Assembly (NCBI GenBank): GCA_937988695.1
Contig: CALKHM010000110.1
Coordinates: 1 to 14,490, forward strand
Reading direction: 5' to 3'
Source: an uncultured Microbacterium sp.
GTDB taxonomy: Bacteria; Actinomycetota; Actinomycetes; Actinomycetales; Microbacteriaceae
DNA length: 14,490 nt
Numbering within the stretch: the first letter of the stretch is position 1; every line of letters begins with the position of its first letter. The notes beneath the pieces were generated by a model. The model saw only the letters and a list, made by a program, of their open reading frames with translations, was not told the DNA's origin and ran no database searches. This document shows positions 6,868 to 12,776 of this stretch, piece by piece. A program made the translations under genes and the position numbers.

Positions 6868-8580
6868 GTGGCCCCTTCCATGTCAGAAAGCCTCGGGTTC
6901 ACCGGCGCTCCGTTCCATCTCGACGATGGCGCGGTGGCGTGGGTCGAACGCACGCTAGCCTCCTTGTCGGTCGCCGATAAGGTTCGGCAGATCATGATCC
7001 GCCTTGTCCACAACGGCACGAGCGAAGAGGAGCTCATCGCTCTGGCAACGTCCGGGCTGGGCGGCGCCAGCCGGTTCCCGAACGGGAAACCGCAGTTCCT
7101 GGCGAGGTCAGCCGAACTGCTGCGCCAGCGTGCAGCGATCCCGATGCTGCTGTCGGCCGACTTCGAGTTTGACGAGGTAGGAGCCATCGGTGGCCTCGAT
7201 GAGGGCATCCGGTTCCCCAACCAGCTCGCGGTGGCGGCGTCTGACGACCCGGCAGCGGCGGGGCGGATGGCGACCGTCGCCGCACGCGAAGCCCGACCCT
7301 ACGGGTTCGATTGGTCGTTCACCCCGGTGGCCGATCTCAGTCTGAACGCCGCGAACCCGCTGGTGGTGACCCGGAGCTTCGGCGATGATGTAGGGCGCGT
7401 GCGCGCGTTCGTCGAGGCATACGTGCGCGGCATGGAAGACGAAGGGATGGCCACCGCGACCAAGCACTTCCCCGGGGACGGCGTCGACTCGCGTGATCAG
7501 CACACGGTGCCAACCCGCAACAGTCTCGGACTTCAGGCCTGGCGATCGTCGTACGGGGAGATCTTCCGTGCCGCGATCACGGCCGGCACCCGTACCGTGA
7601 TGGCCGGGCACATCAGTCTGCCCGCCTATGTCACGGACCAGGGTGGGACACCGGAGGAGGCGTACCTGCCGGCGACCCTCTCCCCGCGACTGCTCGAGGG
7701 CCTGCTACGGCGCGAGCTCGGTTTCGCCGGACTCATTGTTTCGGACGCGAGCGAGATGGGCGGGTTCCGGTCGTTGGGCCGCCGCGAGGACATCGTCCCG
7801 GCGTGCATCGCCGCGGGCTGCGACATGCTCTTGTTCGATGCTCCTGGCGATCAAGCGATCCTCGAGAAGGCGGTAGAGGACGGGCGCCTGAGCGTCGAGA
7901 GGTTGACGACTGCGGTGGCGCGAGTCCTTGCGCTCAAAGCCTCGCTGGGTCTGCATCGCGAGGTCGTCCGGTCGGCGCTGAGCGCTGAGCATCGCGCCGA
8001 GCATGAGCAGTGGCGCGACGAGGCGGCGCGTCGAGCCGTCGTGCTCGTGCGGGATGACGACGCGCTCCTCCCGCTCCGTCCCGACACGCACAAACGCATC
8101 GTGCTGGCCATGGCCGCGCATCGCCGCAATGTGTTCCGCGACCTTCCCGACCTGGAGATCGCGGCGCTGTTCCGGGAATCCGGCTTCGAGGTGGTCTCCT
8201 ACCCGGAGGCCGACCTGGATCCACAGCGGGATGTGCTGGTGTATGTCGTGGCGGACGAGGCGAAGCAGGGGAAGATCCATCTGCGCGTGGACTGGACGCA
8301 GCTGCAGCCGGGCTTTCCCCGGTATATGGATCGGGCCTTCCACGACCTGCCGACAATGCTCATCTCCTTCGGCAGCCCGTACGCGGCCTTCGATGCCCCG
8401 CAGTGCCGGACGATCGTCAACGCCCACTCGCCGGTACCGGCCGTGCAGCGCGCGGTCGTGGCCGCCGTCACCGGCGCCCAACGGATCGAGGGGGTGAGCC
8501 CCGTGGACCCGTTCGCCGGGCTCGACGAGGCCGAGACGCGCAGCGATCAGGCTCTGCATCATGCGAACGCGGTGGCCTGA
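6868..8580 (+). CDS. GH3 family glycosidase (NagZ-like N-domain), cytoplasmic
   Basis: This 570-residue protein lacks a signal peptide, so it should act inside the cell on the imported solute. The N-terminal GH3 TIM-barrel domain covers about residues 30-362. It has KHFPGDG at 199-205, the dyad Asp210-x-His212 (DQH), MAGHI at 246-250, and the nucleophile motif SDASEMGG with Asp293. A C-terminal domain (about 380-555) resembles a divergent GH3 C-domain. The Asp-x-His dyad is the general acid/base in NagZ-type beta-N-acetylglucosaminidases, and related enzymes act as phosphorylases, so the substrate may be an N-acetylglucosaminide; a beta-glucosidase role is less likely. GTG 6868 is chosen because GAAAGCGAG ends 6 nt upstream; ATG 6880 is an alternative. 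The gene closes the transporter operon. Confidence 0.85.
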   Translation: MAPSMSESLGFTGAPFHLDDGAVAWVERTLASLSVADKVRQIMIRLVHNGTSEEELIALATSGLGGASRFPNGKPQFLARSAELLRQRAAIPMLLSADFEFDEVGAIGGLDEGIRFPNQLAVAASDDPAAAGRMATVAAREARPYGFDWSFTPVADLSLNAANPLVVTRSFGDDVGRVRAFVEAYVRGMEDEGMATATKHFPGDGVDSRDQHTVPTRNSLGLQAWRSSYGEIFRAAITAGTRTVMAGHISLPAYVTDQGGTPEEAYLPATLSPRLLEGLLRRELGFAGLIVSDASEMGGFRSLGRREDIVPACIAAGCDMLLFDAPGDQAILEKAVEDGRLSVERLTTAVARVLALKASLGLHREVVRSALSAEHRAEHEQWRDEAARRAVVLVRDDDALLPLRPDTHKRIVLAMAAHRRNVFRDLPDLEIAALFRESGFEVVSYPEADLDPQRDVLVYVVADEAKQGKIHLRVDWTQLQPGFPRYMDRAFHDLPTMLISFGSPYAAFDAPQCRTIVNAHSPVPAVQRAVVAAVTGAQRIEGVSPVDPFAGLDEAETRSDQALHHANAVA

Positions 8581-8600
8581 GCACTCACCCGGTGACAAAC
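8581..8600. other. Gap between convergent GH3 and lysR genes
   Basis: These 20 bases separate the ends of two convergent genes. They contain TCACC-C-GGTGA at 8585-8595, a 5-bp inverted repeat with one central base, which is too small to call a terminator. Any terminator would have to lie within the coding ends. Confidence 0.4.
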
Positions 8601-9509
8601 TCAGGTCTGCGTCGCACGCAGCGGCGACAGCTCGAGGGCCGTGCGTCGGAACGTGTGGACGAGCGGATTGCGGGTGTCGGCCAGGCTGCACAAGACGACC
8701 GTCGCCGGCGGGATGTCGGTGATCGGGACGTACGAGAGGGTGTCCCGCCGGTAGTGGGTCGCAGCCGAGGCACCCGCGATGTTCACGCCCGCCCCCGCGT
8801 CCACGAGTTCGAGCAGACCCTCGACGCTGTCCGCGGTGGGCCCCCGGCGCGGCCGCGTGCCGTCCGGACGCGGGTCGACGATCCACCACGAGATCGCCTC
8901 GGGCGATCCGCCCGCTGCCGAGACGAACGTCTCATCGGCCGTCTCGGCGATCGTCAGCGACTCGCGTCCGGCCAGCCGGTGCCCGCGCGGCACGACGAGC
9001 ACGCGCGGCTCGCTCCACAGCTCGTCGACGTGCACGCGCGCGGGGAGATCCAGCGGCCACGGCGCGAACACGATATCGGCGCGGCCGGCGTCGAGATCGT
9101 CGACGACGTCGAAGAAGCCCAGGCGCCGCATCTCGATACGGGCAGTGGGCACGTCCTGCAGCATCCGCGCGATCGCCTCGGTGGTGAGCACCCCGGCCCC
9201 GGCGGCGACGATGCCCACGCGCAGCCGCGGAGCATCCTTGTCGCGACGAACCGAGACCGCCCAGTTCAGCACCTGGTCGTGATCGTCCTGCACGCGCTGG
9301 GCGAGCGGGAGCAGGTCGCGGCCGTGCGCGGTCAGCTCGACCTTGCGCGGGTTGCGTTCGAACAGCCGCACCCCGATGCGCTGCTCCAGACGGGCGATCT
9401 GCTGGCTGAGCGATGGGGGTGTGATGCTCAGCCGTGCCGCGGCGCGACCGAAGTGCAGTTCCTCGGCGAGCACGCAGAAGTAGCGGATGACGTGGATCGG
9501 GATGTCCAT
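8601..9509 (-). CDS. LysR family transcriptional regulator
   Basis: This 302-residue protein has the standard length. The N-terminal winged helix-turn-helix covers residues 2-60, with the helix-turn-helix at about 18-37 (LHFGRAAARLSITPPSLSQQ) followed by the typical LEQRIGVRLFERNPRKVELTAHG. Residues 93-295 form the co-inducer binding domain (LRVGIVAAGAG, GRADIVFAPWP, DAGAGVNIAG). It is divergent from the cupin-hydrolase operon across a 105-bp gap with a clear LysR box, so that operon is its likely target. If the cupin is a quercetinase, an aromatic co-inducer is a natural guess; this is inference. A -10 box lies 6 nt before its ATG and overlaps the LysR box, which fits self-repression. Confidence 0.94.
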   Translation of the reverse strand: MDIPIHVIRYFCVLAEELHFGRAAARLSITPPSLSQQIARLEQRIGVRLFERNPRKVELTAHGRDLLPLAQRVQDDHDQVLNWAVSVRRDKDAPRLRVGIVAAGAGVLTTEAIARMLQDVPTARIEMRRLGFFDVVDDLDAGRADIVFAPWPLDLPARVHVDELWSEPRVLVVPRGHRLAGRESLTIAETADETFVSAAGGSPEAISWWIVDPRPDGTRPRRGPTADSVEGLLELVDAGAGVNIAGASAATHYRRDTLSYVPITDIPPATVVLCSLADTRNPLVHTFRRTALELSPLRATQT

Positions 9510-9515
9510 CCTCGA

Positions 9516-9521
9516 ATGTTA
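9516..9521 (-). promoter_or_regulatory. Probable -10 box of lysR
   Basis: Read on the minus strand this is TAACAT, a TANNNT match, 6 nt before the lysR ATG (9507-9509). The spacing suggests a leaderless or very short-leader mRNA. It overlaps the left arm of the LysR box, so bound regulator would block its own promoter. Confidence 0.45.
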
Positions 9522-9535
9522 GTCGAAGGCTAACA
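9517..9535. promoter_or_regulatory. LysR box TGTTAG-N7-CTAACA
   Basis: TGTTAG (9517-9522) and CTAACA (9530-9535) are a perfect 6-bp inverted repeat with a 7-bp spacer and contain the T-N11-A pattern of LysR binding sites. It is the only strong dyad in the lysR/cupin divergent region (9510-9614). Its centre is about 90 bp before the cupin start codon. A weak -10 candidate (TAGCAC, 9586-9591) without a good -35 box would suit an activator-dependent cupin promoter. Confidence 0.75.
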
Positions 9536-9600
9536 AACGGTAGCGAGATGGAAGTTCCCGCAGTGCGGTCGTTCGGTGAGACTGATAGCACGAACCTTAC

Positions 9601-9608
9601 GAGGAGGT
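9601..9608 (+). promoter_or_regulatory. Strong ribosome binding site of the cupin gene
   Basis: GAGGAGGT is close to a full match to the anti-Shine-Dalgarno sequence and ends 6 nt before ATG 9615. It rules out the in-frame upstream ATG at 9576 as the main start. Confidence 0.85.
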
Positions 9609-9614
9609 AAGCCC

Positions 9615-10169
9615 ATGACCATGGCGATGTCATTCCCCGAAGGCGACGCGCAGAAGGTGCCGTTCGCCGGGATCCTGCCCGGAGCGCCCGCACCGTACGT
9701 CTTGCGCAGCGGCGAGGGGGAGAAGTCGCTGGTGTTCGATCAGCTGTTCCGCATCCTGGCCTCCGGTGACGAGACCGACGGCCAGTACGGGGCGTGGACC
9801 ATGAAGGCGCCCGAGGGAGACCGCATCCCCGCGCACCGGCATCTGCGCACGCACGAGTTCTTCTACGTCATCGACGGGGCGATGTCGGTCTGGATGGACG
9901 ACGGCGCCGACTACCACTCGAAGCAGACGCTCGAGCCCGGCGACTTCGCGTTCATCCCGGCGGGCCTCGTGCACGCGTTCAAGGCCGAGCGCAACGCGGC
10001 CTGCTTCGGTGCCGGGACGGCGGGGTTCGAGCGATTCTTCCACGCGATCGGGCAGAAGACCGACCTGGACGAGCCGCACGGCGTGTTCGTGCCCGACATC
10101 GCCGTCATGCGCGCGGCAGGCCAGAAGTACGCCACCGAGTTCCTGCCGGACTTCGCCTTCCGGGACTGA
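9615..10169 (+). CDS. QueD-like monocupin, putative quercetin 2,3-dioxygenase family
   Basis: This 184-residue single-domain cupin would be a metal-dependent dioxygenase or a related enzyme. Cupin motif 1 is AHRHLRTHEFFYVIDG with His74, His76 and Glu81. Motif 2 is GDFAFIPAGLVHAF with His120. Together these give the 3-His-1-Glu metal site. Its size and the C-terminal pattern (GFERFFHAIG, then VFVPDI, then YATEFLPDF) resemble the Streptomyces QueD monocupin quercetinase of about 186 residues rather than the bicupin YxaG type. Quercetinases open the flavonol ring with O2, giving CO and a depside ester. A different aromatic or enediol substrate is possible because the cupin fold is versatile. The next gene, 3 nt downstream, encodes an esterase-type hydrolase that could cut such an ester. 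Expression is probably controlled by the divergent LysR. Confidence 0.8.
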   Translation: MTMAMSFPEGDAQKVPFAGILPGAPAPYVLRSGEGEKSLVFDQLFRILASGDETDGQYGAWTMKAPEGDRIPAHRHLRTHEFFYVIDGAMSVWMDDGADYHSKQTLEPGDFAFIPAGLVHAFKAERNAACFGAGTAGFERFFHAIGQKTDLDEPHGVFVPDIAVMRAAGQKYATEFLPDFAFRD

Positions 10170-10172
10170 CCG

Positions 10173-10946
10173 ATGCGCGTGCACCGCGATCTGGAGTATT
10201 CGCAGCCGCCCGGGTTCCGGCCGATCTCACTGGATCTGCGCCGGCCCGACCACGACGGCGCCCCCGTCGTGGTGTACTTCCACGGTGGGGGCTTCCGCGC
10301 GGGCACGCGCAAGGTGTTCACGCCCGGCATCGCGGATGCGGCATCCTTCGACCGGATCGTCGAGGCGGGATTCGCCGTCGCCTCATGCGACTACCGGCTC
10401 AGCGGCGAGGCGCGGTTCCCCGCGCAGATCGACGATGCGGATGCCGCGATCGACTGGGTGCGCGATCATGCCGACGACTACGGTCTGGACGCGTCGAAGG
10501 TCATCGTATGGGGAGTGTCGGCGGGCGCGACGATCGGCGCCCTCGCCGCACTGCGGCGCCGCGACGTGTGCGGCGTCGTCGACTGGTTCGGTCCGGCCGA
10601 GCTGTTCGCGCTGGCCGCGCACGACTCTGGCGATCCACCTGAGCGCACGCGCGAGGCGCTGTGGCTGGGGGCCGGGGCCGACACGGTGCCGGATGCCGCG
10701 CGCGCGGCCAGTCCTGCGCTGCAGGTGCACGCCGCCGCCCCGCCGTTCCACATCGCGCACGGCACCGCCGATGCGCACGTGCCGATCGCGCAGAGCGAGC
10801 TGCTGGCCGGCGCGCTCGCCGACGCCGGTGTGGACGTCGAGTACACGGCCGTTGCCGGAGGGGCTCACTTCTGGCGGGGGGTTTCCGACACCGCGCCCCT
10901 GTTCGATGCGGCCCTCGGCTTCTGCCGGCGCGTGGCCGGGCAGTGA
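10173..10946 (+). CDS. Alpha/beta hydrolase, HSL-type esterase
   Basis: This 257-residue cytoplasmic protein has the hormone-sensitive-lipase-type oxyanion motif HGGGF (His37-Gly40), the nucleophile elbow GVSAG with Ser116, Asp200 in HGTADAHVPI and His232 in GGAHFW, so the Ser-Asp-His triad is complete. It would hydrolyse a carboxylic ester or related bond. It starts 3 nt after the cupin stop, so the two are co-translated and probably act in one pathway. If the cupin makes the depside from quercetin, this enzyme could split it into protocatechuate and phloroglucinol carboxylate; this is inference. No signal peptide or membrane segment is seen. Its 3' end faces the histidine phosphatase gene across 13 bp. 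Confidence 0.87.
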   Translation: MRVHRDLEYSQPPGFRPISLDLRRPDHDGAPVVVYFHGGGFRAGTRKVFTPGIADAASFDRIVEAGFAVASCDYRLSGEARFPAQIDDADAAIDWVRDHADDYGLDASKVIVWGVSAGATIGALAALRRRDVCGVVDWFGPAELFALAAHDSGDPPERTREALWLGAGADTVPDAARAASPALQVHAAAPPFHIAHGTADAHVPIAQSELLAGALADAGVDVEYTAVAGGAHFWRGVSDTAPLFDAALGFCRRVAGQ

Positions 10947-10959
10947 CGCCTCCAGCGGT

Positions 10960-11622
10960 TCAGTCCACCGGCTCCCCGGTCGGATCGTTCTCGCGAACCG
11001 GCAGCAGCTGCGGTCCGCCGGCCGGATCGGGGGACCAGGTGACGAGGTCCCACCCGTCGTCAGGATCGCCGTCGAGCTCGATGATCGCGGTGTTGTGCAG
11101 CGGTGTGTGCTCGAGGAGGTCCGCATCCAGACCCCGCACGCGCGCGCTCGTCCACACGCGGATGGCGGCACCGTGCGAGAAGACAGCGACGCCCTCGGAT
11201 CCCAGCGCAGACGCCTGCATGATCCCGCGGTCGAACCGCTCGAAGAACGATGCGCCGTCGTGCGCGGCCCCCGGCATCCGCCTTGCCAGCTCGCCGCGTG
11301 CCCAGGTGAAGGCGGTCTCGACATAGGCGCGCACCGACGGCAGGTCGCCGTGCATCTCCAGATCGGCGGCCTCGATCTCCTCCAGGCCCGCCACCACCAC
11401 CGGCCGCAGGCCGCGTTCCCGGGCGAGCGGCGTCGCGGTCAGCGACGTGCGTACGAGCGGCGAGACCGCCACGGCGTCCACCATGCGCCCGCGCAGGGCC
11501 GCCGGGATCGCCGCGGCCTGGCGATGGCCGAGCGCGGTCAACCCCGGTCCCGGCATGCCGGTGTCCAGCAGCCCGGCGACGTTCGAGGGGGTCTGGCCGT
11601 GGCGCACAAGGTACAGACGCAT
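10960..11622 (-). CDS. Histidine phosphatase family protein (phosphoglycerate mutase-like)
   Basis: This 220-residue protein starts MRLYLVRHGQTPSN, with the catalytic RHG motif at 7-9 (phospho-acceptor His8). Arg58 in SPLVRT, the Glu81-Glu82 region and the second catalytic His150 in FSHGAAIRVW complete the active site. It probably removes phosphate from a small metabolite; the substrate cannot be told from sequence. ATG 11622 has GAGGATGGAG upstream. It follows the siderophore-interacting gene by 14 nt on the same strand, so it is probably read from the same iron-box promoter. Confidence 0.92.
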   Translation of the reverse strand: MRLYLVRHGQTPSNVAGLLDTGMPGPGLTALGHRQAAAIPAALRGRMVDAVAVSPLVRTSLTATPLARERGLRPVVVAGLEEIEAADLEMHGDLPSVRAYVETAFTWARGELARRMPGAAHDGASFFERFDRGIMQASALGSEGVAVFSHGAAIRVWTSARVRGLDADLLEHTPLHNTAIIELDGDPDDGWDLVTWSPDPAGGPQLLPVRENDPTGEPVD

Positions 11623-11636
11623 GGCTCCATCCTCGC

Positions 11637-12437
11637 CTACCCCGCGCGGCCCGCCTTCCAGTAGCCGGTGAACGAGATGCGCGCCTTCGGCACCCCGGAT
11701 GCCACGAGATGGCGCCTGCTCTCGGCGACCAGACGCTGCTCTCCGGCGAGGTACGCGTGCAGCGTCTCGGGGCGATCGGGAGTGTATTCCCGGGCGTGCT
11801 CGAGCGCCTGCACGCCCGGGCGAGCGTGCGGGTCGTCGCGGACCAGCCAGCGCACCTGCACGCCGGTCGGGGCGCGCAGCTCCTGCTTGTCGGCGGCATC
11901 CGGGATCTCGATGATCGCGACCCCCTGGCGTTCTGGCGGGAGGTCGCGCAGGATGCCCGCGATGGCCGGCAGCGCGGACTCATCACCGACCAGGAGCACC
12001 GACTCGGTGTTCCCGATCGGGTCGAATCCGCGACCCTGGTCGATCATCGCCACGCGTTCGCCGGCCTTCGCGCGCTGCGCCCAGGGGCCGGCGACGCCAC
12101 TGCCGCCATGCGCGACGAAGTCCACGTCGAGCTCACCGGCATCGGGTCGGTGCTCACGGATCGTGTAGTTGCGAAACGGCGGGCGCGTTCCCGAGGCGGC
12201 GGCGAGGTACTTCAGATAGCTGCCGAACGTGAAGTGATCGGGGACGGCGTCGAAGTCCGTCACGCCGCCGGGGTGCGGAAGGAACAACCGGAACCACTGG
12301 TCGTAGCCGCGCACGGGAAGCCGGGTCAGGTCGTCGCCGCAGAAGGTGACCCGCGTCATGTGCGGGGTGATGCGCTCGGCACCCGAGACGTCGGCGGTGT
12401 ACATGCCCACTGCTCTGCGACCGTCGGCGAATCCCAT
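11637..12437 (-). CDS. Siderophore-interacting protein (FAD-dependent ferric-siderophore reductase)
   Basis: This 266-residue cytoplasmic flavoprotein of the SIP/ViuB family would reduce ferric iron in an imported siderophore and so release it. The N-terminal FAD-binding domain has RNYTIR at 89-94 (the flavin-binding R-x-Y-T motif) and the VAHGGSGVAGPWAQ stretch at 108-121. The C-terminal NAD(P)H-binding domain has LLVGDESALPAIAGIL from about 148, AYLAGEQ at 228-234 and TGYWKAG at 257-263. Length is typical. The start is supported by the purine-rich GAAGGGTGGGG just upstream and by an iron-box palindrome 18 bp before the ATG, which predicts repression when iron is plentiful. It is the first gene of a two-gene minus-strand operon. 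Confidence 0.94.
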   Translation of the reverse strand: MGFADGRRAVGMYTADVSGAERITPHMTRVTFCGDDLTRLPVRGYDQWFRLFLPHPGGVTDFDAVPDHFTFGSYLKYLAAASGTRPPFRNYTIREHRPDAGELDVDFVAHGGSGVAGPWAQRAKAGERVAMIDQGRGFDPIGNTESVLLVGDESALPAIAGILRDLPPERQGVAIIEIPDAADKQELRAPTGVQVRWLVRDDPHARPGVQALEHAREYTPDRPETLHAYLAGEQRLVAESRRHLVASGVPKARISFTGYWKAGRAG

Positions 12438-12454
12438 GCCCCACCCTTCTGGAT

Positions 12455-12473
12455 AATGGTTAGGCTAACCTAT
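12455..12473. promoter_or_regulatory. DtxR/IdeR-type iron box upstream of the SIP gene
   Basis: AATGGTTAGGCTAACCTAT matches 15 of 19 positions of the DtxR/IdeR consensus TTAGGTTAGGCTAACCTAA, and the core GGTTAG-G-CTAACC is perfectly symmetric. It ends 18 bp from the SIP start codon and covers a plausible minus-strand -10 sequence (CATTAT at 12454-12459), where a bound iron repressor would block transcription. Confidence 0.8.
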
Positions 12474-12501
12474 CTCGCTCCGATGGTGGCGAGACGGCGT
12501 C

Positions 12502-12581
12502 CAGAACTCCGCCGATTGCGTCGGGTTGCGGGCAAGGAGTGTGGTTTCAGCCACCTCGAGCGACGAATCGACGGAGTTTTG
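12502..12581. other. Possible branched folded element
   Basis: CAGAACTCCG (12502-12511) can pair with CGGAGTTTTG (12572-12581) as a 10-bp stem with one G-U pair. It encloses three small hairpins: CCGA/TCGG (12512-12524), GTGG/CCAC (12541-12554) and TCGA/TCGA (12556-12571). The outline is cloverleaf-like and about 80 nt long. The inner stems are only 4 bp, so the fold may be due to chance. Confidence 0.25.
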
Positions 12582-12623
12582 AACCGGCTGGCGCGGCGGC
12601 GCCGGGAGCGCCGGGCGTCGGCG

Positions 12624-12695
12624 GTGCCGGGGCGGCGGGGCGCCGTGGTGCCGGGTCGGCGGGGCGCCGTGGTGCCGGGTCGGCGGGGCGCGGCG
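12624..12695. repeat. Tandem repeat, three units of 24 bp
   Basis: The unit at 12648-12671 begins GTGCCGGGTCGGCGGGGCGC. Unit 1 (12624-12647) has one internal difference, and unit 3 (12672-12695) differs in its last bases. A fourth partial copy begins at 12696. Because 24 is a multiple of three, every frame through it gives an 8-residue periodic peptide (for example VPGRRGAV), but no gene there is supported. There are no spacers, so this is not a CRISPR array. Confidence 0.85.
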
Positions 12696-12763
12696 GTGCC
12701 GGGGGGTGGGGTTCCGCGGCCCCGGCGGGGCGGGCGGCGGCCGCGCCGCAAGCGGGAACCCGG

Positions 12764-12769
12764 TTTACT
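12764..12769 (+). promoter_or_regulatory. Possible -10 box of the decarboxylase gene
   Basis: TTTACT lies 7 nt before ATG 12777, the spacing expected for a leaderless mRNA. The purine run AGAGG between them is too close to the ATG to be a normal ribosome binding site. The match to TANNNT is imperfect. Confidence 0.3.
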
Positions 12770-12776
12770 GAGAGGC

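Larger units (their letters stand above)
12438..12776. other. Gap between SIP and PLP-decarboxylase genes
   Basis: This 339-bp region contains the iron box next to the SIP gene, a stretch that can fold into a branched structure (12502-12581), and a very GC-rich part with three tandem 24-bp units. Frames are open through it on both strands because of its high GC content, but none has a convincing ribosome binding site or a recognisable protein, so it is treated as noncoding. Confidence 0.6.

Noticed and set aside
8403..9533. Long open frame on the plus strand opposite lysR (376 codons)
   Set aside because: Antisense shadow of a clear LysR gene, without protein-like composition or a ribosome binding site.
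9576..9614. Upstream ATG for the cupin gene
   Set aside because: The strong ribosome binding site GAGGAGGT lies 6 nt before ATG 9615, inside this extension.
10947..10959. Terminator between the convergent hydrolase and phosphatase genes
   Set aside because: The gap is 13 bp and contains no inverted repeat.
12505..12578. tRNA gene with 7-bp acceptor stem AACTCCG/CGGAGTT
   Set aside because: The T-loop lacks the TTCRANY consensus, the D and anticodon arms are wrong in size and spacing, and there is no sensible anticodon loop.
12624..12711. CRISPR-like array
   Set aside because: The 24-bp units are directly adjacent with no spacers, and no cas gene is present.
11709..12776. N-terminal extension of the PLP decarboxylase
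   Set aside because: The frame is open only because of high GC content; it runs antisense through the SIP gene and the tandem repeat and shows no family similarity.
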